Below are positions 41,062-49,808 of a DNA stretch of 64,000 bases, piece by piece. The notes under the pieces were generated by a model. That model worked only from the letters and a program-made list of their open reading frames with translations. It was not told the origin of the DNA and made no database searches. Origin of the DNA: DASSBG01 sp963800395 (GTDB lineage: Bacteria; Pseudomonadota; Gammaproteobacteria; Xanthomonadales; Rhodanobacteraceae); contig CAWDBD010000028.1 of the NCBI GenBank assembly GCA_963800395.1, positions 62,001 to 126,000 of the forward strand, read 5' to 3'. Position 1 is the stretch's first letter. Every line of letters starts with the position of its first letter. The translations under genes were made by a program, and so were the position numbers.

Positions 41062-41927
41062 ACGCTTTCCCGCCAGGCGAGTACCGCACAAGGTGCTTTG
41101 CGTATGACGCGATCGCTGGTTGAACCGAGCAGCATCTGGCTCAGGCGCGAGCGGTTGGCCGAGGCCATGATGATCAGGTCACTGTGCTGTTCCGTGGCCA
41201 GGTCCACGATGGCGTCGTCGGGAGTACCGACACGGATCTGCGAGGTGTATTCCTGCTCAATGGCCGCTGCCGCGAGCAGTTTCTGCATTGCCTGTTCGGC
41301 CCTTCGTTGCTGCTCTTCGCCGAAGTCGCGGGCATAGTAGGGCGGCAGGGAATGTGGGTCGGTGACGTGCACCACGTCGAGTCGGGCATTGAATGCGCCC
41401 GCCAGTGCGCTCGCGTATTTCAGCAGATCCAGCGATGTATCGGAAAAATCCACGGGTACCAGAATGCGCTGAAAGACTGTTGCACCCACGGCGTGTTCCG
41501 GGCCGGTAACCAGTATCGGGATCGGTGCCGTGCGCAGCACCTCGGCGGCAACGCTGCCAAGGAAGAAGCGGCTGGCAGCAGTCCTCGCATGGGTCCCCAT
41601 CACGATCAAGTCGATATCACGTTCATCGGCATAGCGCAGGATGGCAGGGGCGTCGTTCTGGTCACTGATGACTTCACCCACAAGCTCACCCTCACGCCCG
41701 GCCAGAAACTCGCGCATGCGCTCGTGCACCCGGGCCTCCAGCTGACTCTCGATCTCATCAAGATTGGGAAAATTGGCCAGGCCATGCAGGTTGCTCTGCT
41801 GGATGTGCACGCTCAGTACATGTACTTCGGCACCGAGAGGTGCGGCGATAGCTTGTGCATGGTCAAGCGCATGTCGGCTGGCCGGTGAAAAGTCGGTAGC
41901 AACGAGGATCTTGCGAATACTTTTCAT
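41055..41927 (-). CDS. Tandem-domain universal stress protein (second)
   Basis: UspA-family protein of 290 residues with two domains (KILVATDFSPASRHALDHA; RILVPVDFSDTSLDLLKYA). It is a paralogue of the protein encoded 407 bp downstream. The nucleotide loops are GTHARTAASRFFLGS and ASANRSRLSQMLLGS. Both depart from G-2X-G, the second strongly, so ATP binding may be weakened. The C-terminus ends WRESVG. Its stop codon lies within the terminal inverted repeat of the 173-bp element, suggesting that the element's insertion set or changed the end of the gene. Confidence 0.9.
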   Translation of the reverse strand: MKSIRKILVATDFSPASRHALDHAQAIAAPLGAEVHVLSVHIQQSNLHGLANFPNLDEIESQLEARVHERMREFLAGREGELVGEVISDQNDAPAILRYADERDIDLIVMGTHARTAASRFFLGSVAAEVLRTAPIPILVTGPEHAVGATVFQRILVPVDFSDTSLDLLKYASALAGAFNARLDVVHVTDPHSLPPYYARDFGEEQQRRAEQAMQKLLAAAAIEQEYTSQIRVGTPDDAIVDLATEQHSDLIIMASANRSRLSQMLLGSTSDRVIRKAPCAVLAWRESVG

Positions 41928-42240
41928 GTCGGACCTCTGGAGGGAAAGTCTTTGACGTGGGCAGAGCGGGCCATATCCAAGGACCCCTTGAATTGGTCAA
42001 TGCGATATCAGGTGGTTGAGCGAGTGTGTTTCCAGTGTGTGCGCACAGTTCCGCATGGTAAAGGAGAGCACGTGCACGATTCGTTAGCCGGGAAGAGTTC
42101 TGTTGTGCCATCTGGCACTGCGACGCTGGAACACCGGGCATATCGGCCAGCATCGGGCGCCAGCCGGGTTTTGCTTGCGAGGGAGCAGAGGGACTTCGGC
42201 AAACTGATTCATGCATCCAGGCATAAGGGCTGGATTCTTA
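41928..42240. other. Spacer upstream of usp2, up to dif
   Basis: No gene is supported. TTGAATTGGTCAA at 41988-42000 resembles an FNR/ANR site but has five bases between the half-sites instead of six. The rest shows no recognisable structure up to the dif site. Confidence 0.5.
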
Positions 42241-42268
42241 ATTTGACATAATATACATTATGCGAAGT
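42241..42268 (-). other. dif: dif site: XerC/XerD chromosome dimer resolution site
   Basis: Read on the minus strand, the XerC arm is ACTTCGCATAA, the centre is TGTATA, and the XerD arm is TTATGTCAAAT. E. coli dif has GGTGCGCATAA, TGTATA and TTATGTTAAAT. The centre is identical, the XerD arm differs at one base, and the inner XerC arm (CGCATAA) is identical. The site is intergenic and its AT-rich core stands out from GC-rich surroundings. Octamers of KOPS type reverse direction here, which supports it being the functional dif at the terminus. Confidence 0.95.
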
Positions 42269-42303
42269 TATCTGTGACGATTCTCGGTATAGGCCGATGA
42301 GCA

Positions 42304-42750
42304 TCATTGGGCCTGGAACTGGCCTCCTGGTGGCGCTTCAGGTGGCAATTCGAGGATCCAGCGTGCCATGGCATCGGCATCGGCCGCGGGAACATTGAGG
42401 TTCGGCATCACGCCGCCCCACGGGCCGCGACCGCCATGCTGGATGAACTGCGCAAGCGAGGATGCTGCTTGCGCGTGATCGCGATACCGCCAGGACACCC
42501 AGGCATAGGCCGGGCCGACGCCAGCGGCGTGCAGCGAGTGGCAGGACAAGCAAGCGAACCGGTTCAGCGAGCCCGGTGCACTGGCTGGTGCTTTCGCGGG
42601 CGCCTGCCTCCGCATCATGCCGCCGTGCATGCCGCCCATGCCGCGCATGCTGGAGCGTCCCTTGTCGCCTTGTTGCCCGGCTGATGGCCCGCAGGCCACA
42701 AGCAGCAGCATGCCGAGCAGCACCATGCCGTTGATCATGATCCGGTTCAT
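42304..42750 (-). CDS. Small c-type haem lipoprotein, Met-rich
   Basis: Protein of 148 residues with a lipoprotein signal peptide (MVLLGMLLLVAC), a Met/Gly-rich stretch (SSMRGMGGMHGGMMRR) and one cytochrome c haem site CLSCH. A C-terminal VMPNLNVPAADADAMARWIL segment fits the distal Met of class I cytochromes. The start has GGAGG 8 nt upstream. It lies 60 bp after copB on the same strand, so it may belong to the copper locus. Met-rich sequence is common in periplasmic copper proteins. The electron partner is unknown. Confidence 0.8.
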   Translation of the reverse strand: MNRIMINGMVLLGMLLLVACGPSAGQQGDKGRSSMRGMGGMHGGMMRRQAPAKAPASAPGSLNRFACLSCHSLHAAGVGPAYAWVSWRYRDHAQAASSLAQFIQHGGRGPWGGVMPNLNVPAADADAMARWILELPPEAPPGGQFQAQ

Positions 42751-42810
42751 GCCTGATTCCTCCATTGTCCAGCGTGACTGCTGCAAGAGCTTTCACTTTA
42801 TGAGCTTTCG

Positions 42811-43833
42811 TCAGAACCAGAAGTGAATTCCGGCGACGAGTTCACGGTCTGCCGCAGAGCCGCCAGCCCGGCGTGCAAGGTCGGCGGTCCGGCCCAGGTC
42901 ATGCCTCCATTCAACACCAATATAGGGTGCGAAACGTCGACGGATCTCGTAGCGCAGACGCAAGCCGAAACTGGCGTCCGACAGCCCGCTGCCGATACCA
43001 CGTTGTCGGTCGTTCTTGCCGTAGGCATTGACTTCAAGTTTTGGTTGAAGGATCAGTCGCTGGGTGAACAGTATCTCGTAGTCGGCCTCCAGGCGCACCG
43101 CAGTGCGTCCGCCCTGGCCCACATACGCCGTTGCGGAAACGTCGAACCAGTATGGCGCCAGCCCCTGGACTCCGAATGCGGCCCAGTTGCGCTCCGGACC
43201 CTCGCCGCCATCGTGGCGTACGCCGAACTGACTGTCCCAGTACGCACTGACAGCATGCGACCAGAGCGCTTCGGCCCGATAGTCCGCCAGCGCACCGTTG
43301 CTGTGCTCGCCCTCCAGCTTCCACCAGAACTTGTTCAGGTCAGCGCCGTACCAGCCCTCGGCTTCGAGCGCGGTGCTGTTGCCATGCAGACCGTTGACGT
43401 ACTCCAGTCGATTGGCCTTCAGCATGGCGAATCGGGCGTCGCTCATCATGTGCACATCATTGCCGGGATCGAAACGAATGCCATCGGAATAGTCCGGGTC
43501 ACGCGCATCGGCTGGCGCGTTGCCACCTTGCATGCGGCCCATGTTCATTCCGGACATGTCCTCATGTCCCCTGCCCTGCATTGATTTTCCGGTCTTGCCC
43601 GCCATGGACTGCATGGCTGCATCCGGTTCCGGCGGACTGGCTTTAGCGCGTGCCTGATGTGAGCCTGGTACGGAATCATCAGACGCCTGCATCCCGTGCA
43701 TGTCATGCATTGACGATGCAGGGGTTTGCGTGCTGGTGCTGCTTGCGGGTGCGTCCTGAGCCCATGCCATGGACGAGGTGAGCAGCACCAGTGTGATGAC
43801 GATTGCACGCCCTGTTGCAGTAGTGATCGTCAT
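42811..43833 (-). CDS. copB: Copper resistance outer-membrane protein CopB
   Basis: Outer-membrane protein of 340 residues of the plasmid- and chromosome-borne cop systems. A signal peptide ends SSMAWA. A His/Met-rich, copper-binding N-terminal region follows (SSMHDMHGMQ, HEDMSGMNMGRMQGG). The CopB barrel domain has AEGWYGADLNKFWWKLEGE, AYWDSQFGVRHDGGEGPERNW and a C-terminal HFWF. The start is the ATG overlapping the copA stop; the longer reading extends into copA. Confidence 0.93.
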   Translation of the reverse strand: MTITTATGRAIVITLVLLTSSMAWAQDAPASSTSTQTPASSMHDMHGMQASDDSVPGSHQARAKASPPEPDAAMQSMAGKTGKSMQGRGHEDMSGMNMGRMQGGNAPADARDPDYSDGIRFDPGNDVHMMSDARFAMLKANRLEYVNGLHGNSTALEAEGWYGADLNKFWWKLEGEHSNGALADYRAEALWSHAVSAYWDSQFGVRHDGGEGPERNWAAFGVQGLAPYWFDVSATAYVGQGGRTAVRLEADYEILFTQRLILQPKLEVNAYGKNDRQRGIGSGLSDASFGLRLRYEIRRRFAPYIGVEWRHDLGRTADLARRAGGSAADRELVAGIHFWF

Positions 43834-45563
43834 GACACCACCACCTCGCGGAACATGCCCGCTTCCATGTGATACAGCAGGTGACAATGGTAGGCCCAGC
43901 GGCCTCTGGCATCGACCTTCACGCGATAACTGACGCGTTGCGCCGGCTGCACGCTGATGGTGTGCTTGCGCACCTGGAATGCACCGTCCGGGCTTTCCAG
44001 TTCACTCCACATGCCGTGCAGGTGGATCGGGTGGGTCATCATGGTGTCATTGACCAGGGTTACCCGCAGATGCTCGCCATAGCGAAAGTGCAACGGATAG
44101 GCGTCGGCGAACTTCTGCCCGTCAAAGGACCACATGTAGCGTTCCATGTTGCCGGTCAGATGCAGTTCGATTTCGCGCGCTGGATCGCGGGCGTCGAGCG
44201 GACCACCAATGGTATGCAGGTCGGCATAAGTCAGCACCCGGCGACCGTTGTCACGCAGGCCGATGCCGGGATCGTCAATGTTGTCGCGCGGCATGTCGAC
44301 ACGCATGTCCACGCCGGGGCCGTATTCGCTGCGCGCATGATGCGCGGGTGGCGCGCCCTTCATGTCCATGCCGTGCATGCCGCTCAGGTCGTGCTTCCCG
44401 GACCCGCCTGTCATGGCCATTGCGCCCATCATGTCGACCATGGTCAGGCGTGCACGCGGGTCCATCTCCGGCAACTTGGCATGCAGGTCGGGGTGTGTCG
44501 TGAGTGTGCCGCGGGCGTAGCCGGTCCGGTCCATGGATGCGGCAAACACGGCATAGGCACGATCATCATCGGGCTCGACCATGACGTCGCAGGTTTCGGC
44601 CACCGCGATACGGAACTCGTCCACTGTCACCGGCTCGACATCCTGGCCATCGGCGGCCACTACGGTCATCTTGAGCCCCGGAATGCGCACGTCAAAGAAG
44701 CTCATGGCCGAACCGTTGATGAAACGCAGGCGTACCCGTTCCCCGCGCTTGAACAGCCCGGTCCAGTTGGCCGCCGGAGAGTTGCCATTCATCAGATAGG
44801 TATAGGTGTAGCCGCTGACATCGGCGAGGTCGGCCGGGCTCATGCGCATCCGGTTCCACATGCGGCGCCTGGCCAGCGCCTTGTCCATGCCGAGCTTGTG
44901 CAGGTCCTGCAGGAACTCCGGTGTGGTCGGTTCGGCGAAGTTGTAGAAATCACTATGCTTTTTCAGGGTACCGAACAGGCTCATCGGATCCTCGTCGGTC
45001 CAGTCGCTCAGCATGATCACGTGTTCGCGATCGGCTGCATGGCGCTCTCCTGCCGCCGGCTCGATGACCAGCGGCCCGTACAGGCCCGTTTGCTCCTGAA
45101 ATCCCGAATGGCTGTGGTACCAGTAGGTGCCGCTCTGTGTGACCGGGAAGCGGTAAGTGAAGGTTTCACCGGGTCCGATACCCGGGAAACTGAGGCCCGG
45201 CACACCGTCCATGCCGGTTGGCAACAGGATGCCGTGCCAGTGGATGGAGCTGGATACCGGCAGCGTGTTTCGAACCTGCAGGCTTACGTCGGTTCCCTGT
45301 TTCCAGCGCAGCAGCGGGCCTGGAATGCCACCATTGATGGTGGTGGCGCTGCGCGCGCGGCCAGTGAAATTGACTGGCGACTGGCCAATGGTGAGCCTGA
45401 ATGCGTTGCCGGTCAGTGGGTTGAGCTCGTTTGCGGACAGCCCGGCGGCTGTTGCAGATCGTGCGCGCAGCAGGCCAAGGCTGGCGGCTACACCGCCTGC
45501 TGCCAGACCCTGTACGAACTGGCGTCGCGACAGGTGCCGCTGCCTTGAGCTTGGTCTTTGCAT
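43830..45563 (-). CDS. copA: Periplasmic multicopper oxidase CopA (copper resistance)
   Basis: Multicopper oxidase of 577 residues. A Tat signal peptide has SRRQFVQGLAAGG. Copper-site motifs are IHWHG, YWYHSHSGFQEQTGLYG, HPIHLHGMW and YHCHLLYHMEAGM, covering type 1, 2 and 3 coppers. A Met-rich insertion (MVDMMGAMAM, SGMHGMDMKG) lies around residues 380-410. Cu(I) oxidation in the periplasm is the expected role. GGAG 7 nt before this ATG selects it over a Met six residues upstream. copB is coupled by ATGA; the CopL-like gene lies 86 bp upstream. Confidence 0.95.
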   Translation of the reverse strand: MQRPSSRQRHLSRRQFVQGLAAGGVAASLGLLRARSATAAGLSANELNPLTGNAFRLTIGQSPVNFTGRARSATTINGGIPGPLLRWKQGTDVSLQVRNTLPVSSSIHWHGILLPTGMDGVPGLSFPGIGPGETFTYRFPVTQSGTYWYHSHSGFQEQTGLYGPLVIEPAAGERHAADREHVIMLSDWTDEDPMSLFGTLKKHSDFYNFAEPTTPEFLQDLHKLGMDKALARRRMWNRMRMSPADLADVSGYTYTYLMNGNSPAANWTGLFKRGERVRLRFINGSAMSFFDVRIPGLKMTVVAADGQDVEPVTVDEFRIAVAETCDVMVEPDDDRAYAVFAASMDRTGYARGTLTTHPDLHAKLPEMDPRARLTMVDMMGAMAMTGGSGKHDLSGMHGMDMKGAPPAHHARSEYGPGVDMRVDMPRDNIDDPGIGLRDNGRRVLTYADLHTIGGPLDARDPAREIELHLTGNMERYMWSFDGQKFADAYPLHFRYGEHLRVTLVNDTMMTHPIHLHGMWSELESPDGAFQVRKHTISVQPAQRVSYRVKVDARGRWAYHCHLLYHMEAGMFREVVVS

Positions 45564-45649
45564 CTGGAATCTCCAATTCATCGCGCATGTTGCGCACGAC
45601 AAGGTCGACCTCGGCGATGCCGAAGCCATGGCTTCTGGAAAAAGGCGAT

Positions 45650-46042
45650 TCAGATGCGGGGAGGTCGGTATGGCGGTATCGGCGTCTGTGGCATGACCGA
45701 CATGTCGATCATGTGCCATCGGGGCAATGTTGGCCACAGATCGGCGATCAGGTGCGTGGCAGGCAAGACAAGCGCGACGCTGCATGTGGCGGTGCAGTGG
45801 CATCCATGGCTATCGACGTTCTGGCCTGCATCGCCATGACAGCAGCCAGCCATCGAGCCGGCATGACCCAACTTGCCCGAATTGTGCGACACGGCTGTGG
45901 CATGGGCATCCATGCTGGCCATGGTGCCGGCCTGTGCAGGCATGATGACCGGCATGCCGATCATCGAAAGCCATGCCAGTACCGCCAGCACACTCGTCAT
46001 GCGCCAGCGGGTGGGCGACGGTTTGTACGCCGAGGTGGTCAT
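45650..46042 (-). CDS. CopL-like Cys/His-rich secreted protein upstream of copAB
   Basis: Protein of 130 residues with an N-terminal signal sequence (VLAVLAWLSMIGMPVIMPAQA) and a central cluster of Cys and His (GCCHGDAGQNVDSHGCHCTATC). This size and composition, directly upstream of copA on the same strand, match CopL of Xanthomonas copLAB loci, which is needed for copper-induced copAB expression. No enzymatic motif is seen. The C-terminal third is Pro/Met-rich. The family call rests mainly on position and composition. Confidence 0.7.
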   Translation of the reverse strand: MTTSAYKPSPTRWRMTSVLAVLAWLSMIGMPVIMPAQAGTMASMDAHATAVSHNSGKLGHAGSMAGCCHGDAGQNVDSHGCHCTATCSVALVLPATHLIADLWPTLPRWHMIDMSVMPQTPIPPYRPPRI

Positions 46043-46126
46043 GTGCCAATACTAGCTTGTTTTCGTGCGACGGAGTGCCGGGAAACAGGCTTGCGCCCAG
46101 TAAAGGCCGTCCCCGCAGGCGTTGAT

Positions 46127-47521
46127 TCATCGCATCTGAAGGATGATGACGTCGTTGCTGGCGGGATCAGTGCGCTCGCGAAGCTTGCGTACGTCGGCAG
46201 GCTTGACCATGCCACCCTGGTTGCCCCAGGCGGTCCTGACGTAGCCGAGCACATCGGCGATGTCGCGGTCGGACAGCTGATTGCGGTAGGCGGGCATGCG
46301 GTATCCGTCGGGCACGCCCTGGGTCACGACATGGTTGGCGCCATTGAGGGTGACGTTGATCGACGATGAATCATCGTCCGTCATCGATGCCACTGAACCC
46401 GCAAGCGGCGGAATCCACGTGCCCTGCCCGCGGCCATCGCGGCCGTGACAGAAGCTGCACTTGGCCAGGTAGATGTCTGCACCGGGCTGACTGGCATGCC
46501 GGCCGGAAGCCAGGGCCGGATTCGGCGTGGGCTGATAACGCCAGGGCTGGCCCTCGTGTCCGGCATCGCCCGGCAGCGACTTCAGGTAGTGCGCGATCGC
46601 CGCCAGATCGCTGTCGGTCATGAACTGGGTGGAGTTGTTGTAGGCGTCGGTCATCGAGCCGTAGACCACGGCGTGGCGGTTGCGGCCCTGCTTCAGGAAC
46701 TGCACGATCTCCGCCTCGCTCCAGCGTCCCAGGCCGGTATTCATGTCACCACGCAGGCTCGGCGCATACCAGCCGTCGAGCTGTCCGCCGGCCAGGTACT
46801 TGGGGCTGCTCTCGTCCAGGGCCTTCTCGTTCATCACGGCCCCGCGCGGGGTGTGGCAGCTGCCACAGTGGCCCGGGCCCTGCACGATATAGGCGCCGCG
46901 GTTCCAGCGTTGCGCATCGGCATCGTCGACCGGCTTGGGCTGGTAGCTGCCCGAGTCGGTGAATGCCACGCCCCACAAGGCCAGCGGCCAGCGCATGTTC
47001 AACGGCCAGTCGATGCCGGTCTCGCGGTTGGGTTGGTGCTGCGGACGCACGGCGTGCATGAAATAGGCATAAAGCGCGCGCACGTCGTCGTCCTCAAGCT
47101 TGGCGTAGGACGGATACGGCATGGCCGGATACAGCCGCTGACCGTCACGCGCCACGCCGTGGCGAAGGGCACGGTCGAAGTCGGCCAGGCTGTCGTTGCC
47201 GATGCCGGTGGCCTTGTCCGGGGTGATATTGGTGGTGTAGATGGAGCCGATTGGCGTCGCCATTTCCAGCCCGCCTGCGAACGGCTTGCCTTGAGCGGTG
47301 CTGTGACAGGCGACGCAGTCCGCCAGACGCGCCACGTAGCGGCCACGGTCGATCAGTGTGTCCGAGGGCTCGGCGGTGGCGCTGACACCATCGAACGGCG
47401 AGGATGGCGTGCGATTGACGAACCATGCAGTCACTGCCGCGATCAGCACGATCACCAGTGCCACGGTGGCGAGGACCTTCCTGAAGCGGCGCTTGCTCAT
47501 GCTTGGCGTGATTCCCCGCAT
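46127..47521 (-). CDS. Triheme membrane-anchored cytochrome c of a molybdenum hydroxylase
   Basis: Protein of about 464 residues with an N-terminal membrane anchor (VLATVALVIVLIAAVTAWFV) and three haem c sites, CVACH, CGSCH and CSFCH, spaced as in the cytochrome subunit of alcohol and aldehyde dehydrogenases. It follows the Mo and 2Fe-2S subunit genes and most likely passes their electrons to the respiratory chain. Start: the first ATG is listed; a second at 47500 (MSKRRFRKV) fits the signal anchor as well. Neither has a good Shine-Dalgarno sequence. Confidence 0.88.
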   Translation of the reverse strand: MRGITPSMSKRRFRKVLATVALVIVLIAAVTAWFVNRTPSSPFDGVSATAEPSDTLIDRGRYVARLADCVACHSTAQGKPFAGGLEMATPIGSIYTTNITPDKATGIGNDSLADFDRALRHGVARDGQRLYPAMPYPSYAKLEDDDVRALYAYFMHAVRPQHQPNRETGIDWPLNMRWPLALWGVAFTDSGSYQPKPVDDADAQRWNRGAYIVQGPGHCGSCHTPRGAVMNEKALDESSPKYLAGGQLDGWYAPSLRGDMNTGLGRWSEAEIVQFLKQGRNRHAVVYGSMTDAYNNSTQFMTDSDLAAIAHYLKSLPGDAGHEGQPWRYQPTPNPALASGRHASQPGADIYLAKCSFCHGRDGRGQGTWIPPLAGSVASMTDDDSSSINVTLNGANHVVTQGVPDGYRMPAYRNQLSDRDIADVLGYVRTAWGNQGGMVKPADVRKLRERTDPASNDVIILQMR

Positions 47522-47546
47522 CGGTGTGGGCCAGGTGCAGCGTGTC

Positions 47547-49808
47547 TCAGGCTTCGAAGTCGTACTGCGACAGCGGCATGCTGCGGATGCGCTTGCCGGT
47601 CAGCCTGGAAACCGCATTGGCCACCGCAGGCGGTGTCGCCGGCAGCGGTGGTTCGCCAATGCCGCCCATCTTTGCCCCGCTCTCGACAATGCGAACGTGT
47701 ACGCGCGGCATGCGATCCGGCGGGAGGATCGTGTACATGTCGAAGTTTCGCGCTTTCGGCATGCCCTTCTCGTACACGGCCTCCTCCATCAGCACTTCGG
47801 ACAATCCCAGGCTGACGGCACCGGCCACCTGGGCCTCGATGATGGCGGGATTGACGATGCTGCCCGGATCGATGGCCTGCCAGATGTCGTGCACCCGGAC
47901 CTGGCCCTTGTCAATCGAGACCTCGGCGATGGCTGCGGTCTGGCTGCCGAACGGCGAGGCCATGGCCACGCCGCGGGCGCGCCGGCTCCCATCCGCGGCC
48001 GTGAACGGGCCACGCTTCCAGCCCCCGGACAGATCGGCCGCCGCCTGCAGCAGATGGGTCAGTCGGTCATTGCCCTGCAGCAGTTTCATGCGCAGCTCGA
48101 ACGGGTCCTGCTGGCCCTTTTCGGCCATTTCGTCGAGGAAGGTCTCGTACAGGAAATCGTTCATCGAGTGGCCGACCGATCGCCAGTAGGCAAGCATGGC
48201 CGGTGTCTTCATGTACAACTGGGCGATGCGTCGGTTGGGTATGGCGTAGGACTTGCCGGTCAGCCCCTCGACGGCACTGTCGTCCACCTTGTCAGGGTGC
48301 TTGTTGCTCAGGCTTTCGGTTGGACCCTCGGTGGCACTGATGGCTTCCAGCGCCACGGGCATGCCGTCGGCATCCAGGCCGCCGCGGAACCTGACCACGG
48401 CCATCGGTCGCATCGGGTCGCGCAGGAATTCCTCCTCGCGGCTCCAGATCAGCTTGATCGGCCGACCGGTCTTCTTCGCCAGCTGAATCGCCTGCATGTA
48501 GGGGTTGCCCGGCCCGTAGAGGAAATGGCGGCCGAAGAAGCCGCCCAGCATGGGCGAGTGCAGGATGATCTTGTCGGCATCGATGCCGGCCTGCTTGGCG
48601 ATATCGGCCACGAACATGTCCGGCGCCTGGTTCGGAAGCCACACTTCCAGCGTGCCATCGTCGTTGAAGCGCGCCAGCGTGGACGGCGGCTCCAACTGGG
48701 CGTGATGCAGGTACTGGGTCGAGTAGGTGGCCTCGACCACGGTATGCGCCTTCTTCATGGCCGCGTCGACCTGCCCTTTGCTTTCGGCCGTTTCGCCCTT
48801 GCCGGTCGCCTTGGTCAGGGTGTCGCGGTAGTCGGCGGTCGAGAAGTCCTTGGGCATGTGACGTGCAGAGGAATCGGGTTTCGGATCCAGCCAGTCCACC
48901 TGGGCGGCTTCCACCGCACGCTTGGCATGCCACCAGCGTTCGGCCAGCACGGCCACGGCGCCGGGCAGACGATGCACCGAATGCACGCCCTTCATGGCCT
49001 TGATCTTGTCCTCGTTGCTGATACCGCCGATGGTCATGCCCAGGCGCGGTGCGTGCTGCACGGCCGCCTGCAGCATGCCGTCGACCTTCTGGTCGATGCT
49101 GTAATCCACCCTGCCCGTCGACTTGTCATGCGCATCCACGCGCTTGACCGGCTTGCCGATCCAGCGGAACCGGCTCGGTTCCTTCAGCTGGACGCTGTCG
49201 CCATCGGGTACTGGCATGTCCATCGCGTGCGGGGCAAGCTCGCCGAAGCTCAGGCTGCGCTTCGAGCCGGCGTGCACCACACGACCGGGCTCGGTGCCGA
49301 GTTCGGCCACCGGCACGCCCAGCTGCTTTGCGCCAGCCTGCAGCAGCATCTGCCGCGCCAGTGCGCCGATGCGGCGCATGGTGGTGTAGCTGGAGCGCAC
49401 CGACATGCTGCCGCCGGTGATGCGCATGCCGTTGCCCATGACCGCGTACTGCTTGCCGGGCGGCGCATTGTCGACGATGAAGCTGGCCGGAGCGGCGTCC
49501 AGCTCCTCGCCGACCAGCTGGGCCATGGCCGTGAACACGCCCTGCCCGCCCTCGTTGAACGGGCTGTGCAGGCGGATGCTGTTGTCCGGCCGGATCTCGA
49601 GGAAGGCCGGCACTCGCAGGCTGTCCGAGCCGGAGGCCGCGGCGCCGGCTGCGCGTGCGCGCGGCGCCGGCAGGCCGAAGCCCAGCACCAGTGCACCTGC
49701 GGTGACGCCGGCGGAATTGAGCAGGAATCGGCGACGGGAGATGTTGACGGGAATCTCGTCGGTCGGGAACCTATCGGCACGCTCCGGTGCCACTTTGTCT
49801 CTGCTCAT
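47547..49808 (-). CDS. Molybdopterin-binding subunit of a periplasmic xanthine-oxidase-family hydroxylase
   Basis: Large subunit of 753 residues, related to isoquinoline 1-oxidoreductase IorB and membrane-bound aldehyde dehydrogenases. A Tat signal (ISRRRFLLNSAG) predicts export with the folded cofactor. Two halves of the Mo-binding domain are visible: FNEGGQGVFTAMAQLVGEEL in the first and GGFFGRHFLYGPGNPY in the second. The C-terminal GIGEPPLPATPPAVANAV holds the catalytic Glu. Substrate is unknown. It overlaps the 2Fe-2S gene by four bases and precedes the triheme cytochrome gene. Confidence 0.9.
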   Translation of the reverse strand: MSRDKVAPERADRFPTDEIPVNISRRRFLLNSAGVTAGALVLGFGLPAPRARAAGAAASGSDSLRVPAFLEIRPDNSIRLHSPFNEGGQGVFTAMAQLVGEELDAAPASFIVDNAPPGKQYAVMGNGMRITGGSMSVRSSYTTMRRIGALARQMLLQAGAKQLGVPVAELGTEPGRVVHAGSKRSLSFGELAPHAMDMPVPDGDSVQLKEPSRFRWIGKPVKRVDAHDKSTGRVDYSIDQKVDGMLQAAVQHAPRLGMTIGGISNEDKIKAMKGVHSVHRLPGAVAVLAERWWHAKRAVEAAQVDWLDPKPDSSARHMPKDFSTADYRDTLTKATGKGETAESKGQVDAAMKKAHTVVEATYSTQYLHHAQLEPPSTLARFNDDGTLEVWLPNQAPDMFVADIAKQAGIDADKIILHSPMLGGFFGRHFLYGPGNPYMQAIQLAKKTGRPIKLIWSREEEFLRDPMRPMAVVRFRGGLDADGMPVALEAISATEGPTESLSNKHPDKVDDSAVEGLTGKSYAIPNRRIAQLYMKTPAMLAYWRSVGHSMNDFLYETFLDEMAEKGQQDPFELRMKLLQGNDRLTHLLQAAADLSGGWKRGPFTAADGSRRARGVAMASPFGSQTAAIAEVSIDKGQVRVHDIWQAIDPGSIVNPAIIEAQVAGAVSLGLSEVLMEEAVYEKGMPKARNFDMYTILPPDRMPRVHVRIVESGAKMGGIGEPPLPATPPAVANAVSRLTGKRIRSMPLSQYDFEA

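Noticed and set aside
41988..42000. FNR/ANR-like site TTGAATTGGTCAA upstream of usp2
   Set aside because: The half-sites TTGA and TCAA are separated by 5 bases instead of the required 6.
41952..42251. 99-codon plus-strand open frame between usp2 and dif
   Set aside because: No recognisable family, and its end runs into the dif sequence.
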